Positions 28,555-35,778 of a DNA stretch of 64,000 nt are shown here, piece by piece. The translations under genes were made by a program, and so were the position numbers. The stretch covers positions 124,001 through 188,000 of the forward strand of contig NZ_JARFVB010000002.1 of NCBI RefSeq assembly GCF_029193885.1, written 5' to 3'. The stretch is from Flagellimonas yonaguniensis (lineage in GTDB: Bacteria > Bacteroidota > Bacteroidia > Flavobacteriales > Flavobacteriaceae). Each line of letters opens with the position of its first letter. Position 1 is the first letter of the stretch. Under the pieces are notes generated by a model. The model had not been told where the DNA came from. It was given only the letters and a program-made list of their open reading frames with translations, and did no database searches.

Positions 28555-29001
28555 ATGAATGTTGAAGAGATTATAAAAACCACTAAAAAAATTCCTTTGG
28601 AGCCCAGAACGGCAATTCATATGGAGTTGGTCAACAATAAGATCAATGAAATTATGACCAGCGCCCTTAAACCTTTTGAGGTTTCCATGCAACAATTCAA
28701 TGTGCTGCGCATTTTAAGAGGGCAGAAAGGTAAACCTGCCAACCTTTCCACACTAAATGAACGCATGGTAACCAAAATGAGCAATACCACTCGATTAGTG
28801 GACAAGCTTCTGGCAAAGGGTTTTGTGAACAGAACCGTATGCCCATCCAATAGACGTAAGGTGGAAATAGTTATTACCGACACAGGTCTAAAGACCTTGG
28901 AGCAAATGGACGAGGCTTTGTCCGGTGTCCACAAAGTGATTTTTAAAAACTTCGACAATAAAGAACTGGAACAATTAAATACCCTACTAGATAAATTTTA
29001 G
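28555..29001 (+). CDS. MarR-family transcriptional regulator
   Basis: The 148-residue product starts MNVEEIIKTTKKIPLEPRTA and has the winged-helix pattern QQFNVLRILRGQKGKPANLS, MVTKMSNTTRLVDKLLAKGF and the wing VCPSNRRKVEIVITDTGLKT. The ATG at 28555 is chosen over 28501, since the promoter and operator lie between them. It heads the marR-nitroreductase-yceI group, so it likely represses these genes until an electrophile or oxidant signal appears (inferred). Confidence 0.92.
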   Translation: MNVEEIIKTTKKIPLEPRTAIHMELVNNKINEIMTSALKPFEVSMQQFNVLRILRGQKGKPANLSTLNERMVTKMSNTTRLVDKLLAKGFVNRTVCPSNRRKVEIVITDTGLKTLEQMDEALSGVHKVIFKNFDNKELEQLNTLLDKF

Positions 29002-29008
29002 ATATAAT

Positions 29009-29665
29009 ATGAGCACAGCAACAGAAAATAGCACAAGCAACGTAATCGATAACAGGACATGGCGCTATGCCACCAAAAAGTTCGATGCAAGCAAGAAAAT
29101 TTCCGAGGAAGACTTGGATACACTTTTGGAAGCCATCCGTTTGAGCGCTTCCTCTTACGGATTGCAACCTTATGAAGTATTGGTTGTTTCCGACCAAAAG
29201 GTAAAGGAACAACTAAGACCCGCATCTTGGGACCAATACCAAATTGAGGACGCTTCTCAAATCATCGTGTTTGCCAATAAAACCAACTACGGTGAGGAAT
29301 TAGTGGATGATTTCGTATCTAACGTAAGTAAGACCAGGGATATTCCAATGGATGGACTTAAAGGATATTCCGACTTTATGAAGTCCAAACTTATCGATCT
29401 TCCTTTGGAAACCAAAAGCAATTGGACCGCAAGACAAGCATATATCGCTTTGGGAAATACATTACAGGCTGCGGCAGAACTAAAAATCGACACCTGCCCC
29501 ATGGAAGGTTTTGAATCAGACAAGTACAACGAGATTCTTGGACTTAATGACAGAGACCTAAATGCAGTCGTCGTATTGGCCGTGGGTTACCGTTCCGAGG
29601 AAGATGCCACCCAGCACTTGCCCAAGGTCCGTAAATCAAAAGAAGAATTATTCACTCTTATATAA
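29009..29665 (+). CDS. NAD(P)H-dependent nitroreductase, NfsB-like
   Basis: The 218-residue flavoprotein has RTWRYATKKFDASKKISEED, LSASSYGLQPYEVLVVSDQ, WTARQAYIALGNTLQAAAEL and DTCPMEGFESDKYNEILGL, matching the NfsB/dihydropteridine reductase branch of nitroreductases. It uses FMN to reduce quinones and nitro compounds. It starts 7 nt after marR. Confidence 0.94.
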   Translation: MSTATENSTSNVIDNRTWRYATKKFDASKKISEEDLDTLLEAIRLSASSYGLQPYEVLVVSDQKVKEQLRPASWDQYQIEDASQIIVFANKTNYGEELVDDFVSNVSKTRDIPMDGLKGYSDFMKSKLIDLPLETKSNWTARQAYIALGNTLQAAAELKIDTCPMEGFESDKYNEILGLNDRDLNAVVVLAVGYRSEEDATQHLPKVRKSKEELFTLI

Positions 29666-29707
29666 TTATTGAACCCTTAACATTTAAAAACAGAAATTAA
29701 AACAATC

Positions 29708-30280
29708 ATGAAAAAGACAATTTTAAGTTTGGCATTGGTTACCCTTTTTGGCGCTTCTGCAATAGCCAACCCAATTAAAAAAGAAACCAAAGAAGTAAAA
29801 ACTTCCGAAAGTACCGTTACCTGGAAAGGTTACAAAGTTGGAGGTTCCCACACAGGAACTATCAGCCTTGAGTCAGGAGCTTTGGAATTTGATGGTGAAA
29901 AATTGGTTGGCGGTGAGTTTGTTGTGGACATGACAAGTATCAACACAACTGATTTGGAAGGTGACTATAAAGGGAAATTGGACGGCCACCTGAAGTCAGA
30001 TGACTTTTTTGGTACGGCCAATAATCCTACTGCCAAATTGGTTTTCACTAAAGTGAAATCAACTGGAAAAAACTCTTACGACGTGACCGGTGACCTTACC
30101 ATTAAAGGTACCACCGAGCCTGTGACTTTTGAGGTTTCCGTTTATGGAGACAAAGCAACTGCTACATTGAAAGTTGACAGAACCAAGTATGACGTAAAAT
30201 ACGGATCTGGAATAATTGGCACCGCCAAGGACAAATTGATCTATGATGAGTTTGATTTGGTAGTTGATCTACAGATGTGA
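29708..30280 (+). CDS. YceI-family periplasmic protein
   Basis: The 190-residue protein has a signal peptide (MKKTILSLALVTLFGASAIA) and the YceI lipocalin-like domain: STVTWKGYKVGGSHTGTISL, LDGHLKSDDFFGTANNPTAK and GDLTIKGTTEPVTFEV. YceI proteins bind polyprenoid or quinone-like lipids. The marR-nitroreductase-yceI linkage suggests a quinone or electrophile response. Confidence 0.94.
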   Translation: MKKTILSLALVTLFGASAIANPIKKETKEVKTSESTVTWKGYKVGGSHTGTISLESGALEFDGEKLVGGEFVVDMTSINTTDLEGDYKGKLDGHLKSDDFFGTANNPTAKLVFTKVKSTGKNSYDVTGDLTIKGTTEPVTFEVSVYGDKATATLKVDRTKYDVKYGSGIIGTAKDKLIYDEFDLVVDLQM

Positions 30281-30301
30281 TCAACTCCTATTTAGTGTGT
30301 G

Positions 30302-30337
30302 AAAATCCCGTCCGAGCAATTCTTGGACGGGATTTTT
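30302..30337 (+). terminator. rho-independent terminator after yceI
   Basis: AATCCCGTCC (30304-30313) pairs perfectly with GGACGGGATT (30325-30334), followed by TTTTTT-free-of-GC sequence. A-residues on the left side allow bidirectional action for the convergent DoxX-like gene. Confidence 0.9.
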
Positions 30338-30349
30338 TATTTAATGCCA

Positions 30350-31621
30350 TCACCGATTCATTGGATAATCATTAATCCAATGAAATCCTCGACTTTCCAG
30401 GTAAAAATCTTCCCGCTTCTTTCTTAAAAGATTAACTATTAAAGAATCCTTTCCTTGTTCTGAATTCAAATAAAGCCAGTTTCCTTTTTGCTTATAGTTG
30501 AATTCATATTTTAAACTCTCATCCAAGTGACTGGTCATACTAAACCTTTTGGAAATGGTATCCAGTTCATGCTTCATGGCCCTTTGTTCATCATCCATCA
30601 AAATAATTCTACTATCCCTTTTATCAATCAATAGCTTTTTCCATTTTTGGGGATATCCCAATAATGGCATAGGATCATTGGATGATAATGTATCTCCATT
30701 TTTAATAAAATGATGCACCTCATAAACACCATACAGATTATGTTCTGGAGCGCGTTTGCCATACTCTTTTTGTCGTTGTAAACTTGATTTTACTCCATTG
30801 AACAATACAAAGCCAACCAATAGAAACTTCACAGTCAGCCGTATAATCTCATTTCTTTTTACTTTAAAGTAAGGTTGATGGGTAATGGGTTCTGATGGAC
30901 TGTTCTTTAAAAAGAACTTCATCAGATTTTTATAATCAGGCATTAAAATCACCAAACTCATAAGGGTCAAATGAAATGAAAACAATTTTACAGGCACATC
31001 ATAGGAAAGATTCAATACAAAGACGTTCAACATTATTCCAAAACACATAATAGCTCCAAGGACTTTAGTCCTCCTCCAAATCAGAAATATGCCTCCCAAA
31101 ACCTCCAGTATGCCCGTAAACACCGTATAGGGTTCAGAATACCCCATAAATCGCCACAAAATTCCCATAGGGGATGAATTGCCAAAAGTTTGCTCTAAAC
31201 TATATAAGCTAAGTTGACTAAATTGCAAGTAAAACATTTTGGCAAAACCATAGGTGAACATAGTAAAAGCCAAAAAATAACGTAATGTCACTATAAAATA
31301 GGTAAAGATTTTCTTTTCCTTGTTTTCTTCAAGGGAAAAGAACAAACTTCCAACGGTGACAATTATGGCAAGTAAAAAGTTCACCATCAAAAACAAATAG
31401 TCAACGGTACGATCACCACTTCCAGTAGGTTCCAATACCAATTTATCTTCAAAACCTAGAACATCTTCATAAACAATAGGCAATATCCAATCCCAAAAAT
31501 TTTGAACGGTATTGGCCACATACTTTCCCACAAATGGAATATAATCCGATGGAAATGGAAATATGTAGATTAAAAAATAAATGACAATAAACCTATTTAG
31601 GGCTTTGGTTAAGGTATTCAT
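30350..31621 (-). CDS. DoxX-like multispanning membrane protein
   Basis: The 423-residue protein has about seven to eight hydrophobic segments in the N-terminal two thirds. These include FIVIYFLIYIFPFPSDYIPF, a DoxX-like stretch ALRYFLAF-type (LRYFLAFTMFTYGFAKMFYL) and FTGILEVLGGIFLIWRRTKV. The C-terminal ~130 residues are soluble and charged. It resembles flavobacterial proteins labelled DoxX-like, but the function is unknown. It is noticeably AT-rich compared with flanking genes and lies in the opposite direction to them. Confidence 0.8.
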   Translation of the reverse strand: MNTLTKALNRFIVIYFLIYIFPFPSDYIPFVGKYVANTVQNFWDWILPIVYEDVLGFEDKLVLEPTGSGDRTVDYLFLMVNFLLAIIVTVGSLFFSLEENKEKKIFTYFIVTLRYFLAFTMFTYGFAKMFYLQFSQLSLYSLEQTFGNSSPMGILWRFMGYSEPYTVFTGILEVLGGIFLIWRRTKVLGAIMCFGIMLNVFVLNLSYDVPVKLFSFHLTLMSLVILMPDYKNLMKFFLKNSPSEPITHQPYFKVKRNEIIRLTVKFLLVGFVLFNGVKSSLQRQKEYGKRAPEHNLYGVYEVHHFIKNGDTLSSNDPMPLLGYPQKWKKLLIDKRDSRIILMDDEQRAMKHELDTISKRFSMTSHLDESLKYEFNYKQKGNWLYLNSEQGKDSLIVNLLRKKREDFYLESRGFHWINDYPMNR

Positions 31622-31728
31622 AGTCTATTAGGTTTTGAGTGTTCTCTCAAAAATAAACAAAACCAGACATCAACTAACTTTTTAGTTTAATTTCATACTA
31701 ATGAATTCTCATTTTAAAACAAAAGGGT

Positions 31729-31760
31729 ATTGCTGAGTTAAAAATTCCTCCCTATATTTG
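31729..31760 (+). promoter_or_regulatory. trp operon promoter
   Basis: ATTG (31729-31732) and TATATTTG (31753-31760) are 20 nt apart, close to the Bacteroidota TTTG/TAnnTTTG consensus. The predicted start, about 5-8 nt past the box, falls at or next to the ATG of the leader peptide at 31766. The leader mRNA may therefore be almost leaderless. Confidence 0.65.
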
Positions 31761-31765
31761 ATGCA

Positions 31766-31822
31766 ATGAAATTATTTAGAGCAAATAACTGGTGGTGGAT
31801 AAACTTACGTCAAACGTCGTGA
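31766..31822 (+). CDS. trpL: trp operon leader peptide (18 aa, Trp-Trp-Trp)
   Basis: The frame encodes MKLFRANNWWWINLRQTS and stops at TGA 31820-31822. Three consecutive TGG codons (31790-31798) precede a terminator hairpin 25 nt downstream of the stop, and trpE-A follows. This is the classic layout for ribosome-stalling attenuation in response to charged tRNA-Trp. The peptide has no other similarity that I recognise. Confidence 0.88.
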   Translation: MKLFRANNWWWINLRQTS

Positions 31823-31884
31823 GCTAAGTCCCCATTATAACCATATAAAAGGCTTGTCATCACGACAGGCCTTTTTCTTTTTTT
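31816..31884 (+). terminator. trp attenuator: terminator hairpin with competing pairing
   Basis: The terminator is a 12-bp stem (31847-31858 with 31864-31875, one G-U pair, loop ATCAC) followed by TTTTTCTTTTTTTT-like sequence. A competing 7-bp pairing exists: GTCGTGA (31816-31822, the end of the leader ORF) with TCACGAC (31860-31866, terminator loop plus 3' arm). A ribosome finishing trpL would mask 31816-31822 and favour termination. One stalled at the Trp codons would leave it free to disrupt the terminator. The competing fold is my inference. Confidence 0.8.
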
Positions 31885-31899
31885 AAGACTTTAGTTCTA

Positions 31900-31919
31900 A
31901 TTTCCGTGAAGGCGGAAAT
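31900..31919. repeat. Left hairpin flanking the GIY-YIG gene
   Basis: ATTTCCG / CGGAAAT with loop TGAAGG, a 20-nt perfect 7-bp hairpin, 15 nt before the nuclease ATG. The outer TTTCC/GGAAAT is shared with the right-hand hairpin at 32231. Confidence 0.6.
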
Positions 31920-31934
31920 CCTAAAAGTTGAAAA

Positions 31935-32219
31935 ATGAGTTTTTATGTCTATATCATATCAAACAAGAAAATGGGAACCATATATATAGGCTATACAAAC
32001 GATTTAAAAAAGAGAATGTACAGGCACAAAAAAGGTGTCGGGAGCAAATTTGCAAGTAGATACAATCTTAAAACATTGGTCTATTATGAAAAATTCAATT
32101 TCCCAATGCCAGCCATTCGTAGAGAGAAACAATTAAAAAAATGGAATAGGAGCTGGAAAATAAATCTGATAAATGATTTCAACCCAGATTGGAAGGATTT
32201 AACCTATTTCTTTGATTAA
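31935..32219 (+). CDS. GIY-YIG nuclease family protein inserted in the trp leader
   Basis: A 94-residue single-domain protein with YVYIISNKKMGTIYIGYTND (GIY-YIG strands), KKRMYRHK (catalytic Arg), and IRREKQLKKWNRSWK (metal-binding Glu). It is of the UPF0213/YhbQ-like size class, without a DNA-targeting domain. It lies between the trp attenuator and trpE, is AT-rich, and is flanked by two similar hairpins. It has no known role in tryptophan synthesis. I infer a small mobile cassette that now falls under trp attenuation. Confidence 0.9.
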   Translation: MSFYVYIISNKKMGTIYIGYTNDLKKRMYRHKKGVGSKFASRYNLKTLVYYEKFNFPMPAIRREKQLKKWNRSWKINLINDFNPDWKDLTYFFD

Positions 32220-32230
32220 CCAAAAATAGC

Positions 32231-32248
32231 TTTCCACCTCAGTGGAAA
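32231..32248. repeat. Right hairpin flanking the GIY-YIG gene
   Basis: TTTCCAC / GTGGAAA with loop CTCA, 11 nt after the nuclease stop and 12 nt before the trpE ATG. Like the left hairpin, it is TTTCC plus eight nucleotides plus GGAAAT, with a compensating change (G-C to A-T) at the sixth position. Confidence 0.6.
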
Positions 32249-32259
32249 TAGAAATGAAA

Positions 32260-33657
32260 ATGGAGTATACATTAACCACACATTACAAAAAAATCCTCGC
32301 GGATACCATTACCCCCGTGAGCGTTTACCTAAAGATCAGGGACAAGTTCCCCAACAGCATTCTTTTGGAAAGTAGCGACTACCACGCCAACGACAACAGT
32401 TTTTCATACATCTGTTGCAACCCTATTGCATCCATTAAAGTGGAGAACGAAACCATTACACAACGTTTTCCAGATGGATCCAAGAAAGTAACCGAGATCA
32501 CTCCGGATACCGATGTTACCGAAATGATTCACAACTTTGGAAAACAATTCAAGACCACACAAAATGGTTTTAAGTTCATTTACAACGGATTGTTCGGGTA
32601 TATGGCATACGATGCCGTTCGTTATTTTGAGGACGTGGAGATTTCCAAAAAGGATGATTCCGCCAATATTCCCGACATTTATTATGCGGTGTACCAGAAC
32701 ATCATTGCCATCAATCATTTTAAGAATGAAGCCTATTTGTTCGCACATTGTTACGACTCCGAAAGCAATGTGGATGAAATGGAGCAGCTTTTCAACGTCC
32801 GTACCTTTTCCTCTTACAATTTCAATAAAGAAGGAGAACCAGAATCCAACCTAAAGGACGAAGACTACAAAGAACAAGTTGCCTTGGCAAAAAAACATTG
32901 TCAGCGTGGCGATGTGTTCCAATTGGTGCTTTCCAGAAGGTTTAAACAAAAATTCAAGGGAGACGAGTTCAATGTGTACCGAGCACTTCGCTCCATCAAC
33001 CCCTCCCCTTACCTGTTCTATTTTGATTATGGGGATTTTAAAATCTTCGGAAGCTCGCCAGAGGCCCAACTGATCGTAAAAGATGGCAAAGCGGAGATTC
33101 ATCCCATAGCCGGGACCTACAAACGTACCGGAAACGATGAAAAGGATGCCGAACTGGCCAAAAAATTGGCGCAGGACGAAAAAGAGAACAGCGAGCACGT
33201 GATGCTCGTTGATCTTGCAAGAAACGATCTAAGCCGTAATGGCAATACGGTTAATGTGGATACGTATCGAGAGGTACAATATTTCTCGCACGTAATCCAC
33301 TTGGTTTCCAAAGTAACGGGACAAAAGAAAAAGGACAGCACTACCATGAAAGTGGTGGCCGACACCTTTCCCGCAGGGACTTTGAGTGGAGCACCCAAAC
33401 ACATGGCCATGCAACTCATTGAAAAATATGAGAAAACAAGCCGTTCCTATTATGGTGGTGCCATCGGGTTTATGGATTTTGAAGGTAACTTTAACCATGC
33501 CATCATGATCCGAACTTTTTTAAGCAAGGACCACGAACTGTATTACCAAGCAGGGGCAGGATTGGTAGCCGCCTCCAATCCTGATGACGAACTCCAAGAG
33601 ACCTACAATAAATTGGGCGCATTGACCAAAGCGCTGGAAATAGCCGAAACAATCTAA
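32260..33657 (+). CDS. trpE: Anthranilate synthase component I
   Basis: The ~465-residue chorismate-using subunit converts chorismate and ammonia to anthranilate. Signatures include VFQLVLSRRFKQKFKGDEFN, SPSPYLFYFDYG-type (INPSPYLFYFDYGDFKIFGS), HPIAGTYKRTGNDEKDAELA, MLVDLARNDLSR and FPAGTLSGAPKHMAMQLIE. LLESSD near residue 35 corresponds to the feedback-inhibition motif binding tryptophan. I start at ATG 32260 (MEYTLTTHYKK). ATG 32254 and GTG 32242 are also in frame, but GTG lies inside the right-hand hairpin. trpG follows after 2 nt. Confidence 0.96.
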   Translation: MEYTLTTHYKKILADTITPVSVYLKIRDKFPNSILLESSDYHANDNSFSYICCNPIASIKVENETITQRFPDGSKKVTEITPDTDVTEMIHNFGKQFKTTQNGFKFIYNGLFGYMAYDAVRYFEDVEISKKDDSANIPDIYYAVYQNIIAINHFKNEAYLFAHCYDSESNVDEMEQLFNVRTFSSYNFNKEGEPESNLKDEDYKEQVALAKKHCQRGDVFQLVLSRRFKQKFKGDEFNVYRALRSINPSPYLFYFDYGDFKIFGSSPEAQLIVKDGKAEIHPIAGTYKRTGNDEKDAELAKKLAQDEKENSEHVMLVDLARNDLSRNGNTVNVDTYREVQYFSHVIHLVSKVTGQKKKDSTTMKVVADTFPAGTLSGAPKHMAMQLIEKYEKTSRSYYGGAIGFMDFEGNFNHAIMIRTFLSKDHELYYQAGAGLVAASNPDDELQETYNKLGALTKALEIAETI

Positions 33658-33659
33658 GC

Positions 33660-34226
33660 ATGGGAAGAAAGATTTTAATGATAGACAACTACGATAGCTT
33701 TACCTACAACTTGGTACACTATCTGGAAGATTTGGATTGCGAAGTAACCGTAAAACGGAACGACCAGCTTACCTTGGACGAAGTCGAACCGTTTGAATAC
33801 ATCGTGCTTTCCCCAGGACCGGGAATCCCCGATGAAGCAGGACTTTTAAAGGAAATCATCAAGACCTATGCGCCCACCAAACGCATTTTTGGAGTGTGCC
33901 TGGGGCTACAGGCCATTGGAGAAGTGTTCGGAGGTACCTTAATCAATTTAGACCAAGTATATCACGGGGTGGATACCACCATAACCGTGACGAAGGATGA
34001 CCCCATTTATCAAGGTATGCCCAAAACGCTTCAGGTGGGTCGATACCATTCTTGGGTAGTCGACCCCAATTTACCGAAGGTATTGGAGACCACAGCGGTG
34101 GATGAAAACGGACAAGTAATGTCACTTCGACATAAGGAATACGATGTTACGGCAGTGCAATTCCATCCAGAATCCGTATTGACACCCGAAGGAAAGCAAA
34201 TGCTCAAAAATTGGTTAAACACCTAA
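33660..34226 (+). CDS. trpG: Anthranilate synthase component II (glutamine amidotransferase)
   Basis: The 188-residue class I amidotransferase supplies ammonia to TrpE. Visible motifs are DNYDSFTYNLVHYLEDL, LSPGPGIPDEAG, the nucleophile loop GVCLGLQAIGE (Cys) and the His-Glu pair in AVQFHPESVLTPEG. Its start is 2 nt after trpE, indicating coupling. Confidence 0.97.
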   Translation: MGRKILMIDNYDSFTYNLVHYLEDLDCEVTVKRNDQLTLDEVEPFEYIVLSPGPGIPDEAGLLKEIIKTYAPTKRIFGVCLGLQAIGEVFGGTLINLDQVYHGVDTTITVTKDDPIYQGMPKTLQVGRYHSWVVDPNLPKVLETTAVDENGQVMSLRHKEYDVTAVQFHPESVLTPEGKQMLKNWLNT

Positions 34227-34232
34227 TGTATA

Positions 34233-34299
34233 TGTCATTCCTGCGCAGGTGGGAATCCAAAATAACAACAAATAGATTCCTGCCTTTGCAGGAATGACA
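34233..34299. repeat. 67-bp palindromic element between trpG and trpD
   Basis: TGTCATTCCTGC (34233-34244) and its exact inverted copy GCAGGAATGACA (34288-34299) bound an imperfect inner inverted repeat (GGTGGGAATC with GATTCCTGCC) and an A-rich loop. The form is a REP- or MITE-like palindrome. From memory, GTCATTCCTGC-type palindromes are common between flavobacterial genes, but I cannot count copies here. Confidence 0.8.
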
Positions 34300-34309
34300 A
34301 ACAAGAACA

Positions 34310-35302
34310 ATGAAAGAGACTTTAAATAAACTCATCAATCACGAGATCCTTCCAAAGGAAGAAGCCAAACAAATATTGGTAAACATTGCCAAGGGAGATT
34401 ACAACACTTCGCAAATCGCAGCTTTTTTGACTGTCTATATGATGCGGAGTGTGGCCATTGAAGAACTTGAAGGCTTTCGCGATGCCCTTTTAGAGCTCTG
34501 TTTGGCCGTTGACCTCGCCGAATACGACCCTATCGACCTTTGTGGAACTGGTGGGGACGGCAAGGACACCTTTAATATCTCGACACTGGCGTCTTTTGTG
34601 ACGGCAGGTGCAGGAATATATGTGACCAAACATGGCAACTACGGAGTATCCTCAAAATGTGGAAGTAGCAACGTCATGGAATTTTTAGGAATCAAATTTA
34701 GTAATGATGCAGATTTCCTAAAGAAAACCATCGAGGAAGCAGGTATTTGTGTATTGCACGCACCCTTGTTCCACCCTGCCATGAAAAATGTGGCCCCCAT
34801 CCGGAGAGAGTTGGCCGTGAAAACATTTTTCAATATGTTGGGACCTATGGTAAATCCCGCATTTCCTAAAAACCAGATGGTGGGAGTATTTAATTTGGAG
34901 TTGGCCAGAATGTATGGTTATCTGTATCAGAATACGGACAAGAAATTTACCATTCTAAATGCCCTGGACGGATATGATGAAATCTCTTTGACGGGCGACA
35001 CCAAAACCATATCGAACCACACCGAAGCCATGTTGAAACCAGCTGATTTTGGCGTGGAAAAAGTTTCGCAAGAGGAAATCAAAGGAGGTGAAGATGTGGC
35101 GGAGTCCGCTCAAATTTTCATGAATATCCTGCAAGGCAAAGGAACCGATGCCCAGAACAATGTAGTCTGTGCCAATGCAGGGATCGCCATTGCCACGGTG
35201 GAAGGCACCACGCCAAAAGAAGGTTTTGAAAAAGCAAAAGAGTCGTTGTTTGGTGGCAAAGGACTGGAAGCCTTAAGGAAATTGCAATCTTTATCTAAAT
35301 AA
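34310..35302 (+). CDS. trpD: Anthranilate phosphoribosyltransferase
   Basis: The 330-residue enzyme transfers phosphoribose from PRPP to anthranilate. Key motifs are DLCGTGGDGKDTFNIST (PRPP loop), KHGNYGVSSKCGSSNVMEFL, HAPLFHPAMKNVAPIRRELA (anthranilate channel) and the FFNMLGPMVNPA segment. The length is standard. It is separated from trpG by the palindromic element and from trpC by an inserted cassette. Confidence 0.97.
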   Translation: MKETLNKLINHEILPKEEAKQILVNIAKGDYNTSQIAAFLTVYMMRSVAIEELEGFRDALLELCLAVDLAEYDPIDLCGTGGDGKDTFNISTLASFVTAGAGIYVTKHGNYGVSSKCGSSNVMEFLGIKFSNDADFLKKTIEEAGICVLHAPLFHPAMKNVAPIRRELAVKTFFNMLGPMVNPAFPKNQMVGVFNLELARMYGYLYQNTDKKFTILNALDGYDEISLTGDTKTISNHTEAMLKPADFGVEKVSQEEIKGGEDVAESAQIFMNILQGKGTDAQNNVVCANAGIAIATVEGTTPKEGFEKAKESLFGGKGLEALRKLQSLSK

Positions 35303-35309
35303 TGTAAGG

Positions 35310-35764
35310 AGTCCGAAGTCAGAAGTCCGGAGTTTAATGAGACTAGAAATAAATCAACAGTAATGAGAGCGTCAAAATTCAAGTTTGAAAAGATAATTGT
35401 CTGGCAAAAGGCCATGGATTTTGGAGAAACCATAAATGATATAACGAAACTCTTCCCAAAAAATGAAATCTACAATCTCAGCTCACAAATAAGACGGGCT
35501 GTGGATTCAATAGCATTAAATATTTCGGAAGGTTCTACCGGACAAACAAATCCCGAATTTAAAAAATTCATTGGTTATGCAATTAGATCTTTAAGCGAAG
35601 TTGTTACCTGCTTACACAAAGCGAATAGAAGAGATTATATTCCAAGCGAAACCTTTGAAGAGCTTTATAATGAAGCATTCCATTTAATGAACATGTTGGT
35701 CGCTTTCAGAAAAAACATCAAATAATTACAAAGAATCTACCGACTTCGGACTACCGACTTCGGG
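35310..35764. mobile_element. Inverted-repeat-bounded four-helix-bundle gene cassette
   Basis: AGTCCGAAGTC (35310-35320) is an exact inverted copy of GACTTCGGACT (35742-35752). Each end carries a second degenerate copy: AGAAGTCCGG on the left, CTACCGACTTCGG repeated at about 35738 and 35751 on the right. The enclosed single gene encodes the four-helix-bundle protein typical of 23S rRNA intervening sequences. No target-site duplication is obvious. Confidence 0.7.
35363..35725 (+). CDS. Four-helix bundle protein (23S rRNA intervening-sequence type)
   Basis: The 120-residue product contains FEKIIVWQKAMDFGETINDI, NEIYNLSSQIRRAVDSIALN, ISEGSTGQTNPEFKKFIGYA and IRSLSEVVTCLHKANRRDYI, the conserved features of the S23/IVP family (avd-like fold). 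Such genes occur inside 23S rRNA IVS elements and as solitary cassettes; the related Avd protein assists retroelements. Here it interrupts trpD-trpC, is AT-rich and is bracketed by inverted repeats. It is unlikely to be involved in tryptophan synthesis. Confidence 0.93.
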   Translation: MRASKFKFEKIIVWQKAMDFGETINDITKLFPKNEIYNLSSQIRRAVDSIALNISEGSTGQTNPEFKKFIGYAIRSLSEVVTCLHKANRRDYIPSETFEELYNEAFHLMNMLVAFRKNIK

Positions 35765-35778
35765 CTTTCAAATCAAAT

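Noticed and set aside
31935-32219. GIY-YIG protein as a homing endonuclease of a group I intron
   Set aside because: No gene is split around it and no intron core is visible. The protein lacks a DNA-targeting domain. It sits between complete transcription-unit parts.
35363-35725. A 23S rRNA intervening sequence in place
   Set aside because: No rRNA sequence surrounds it; both neighbours are complete trp genes.
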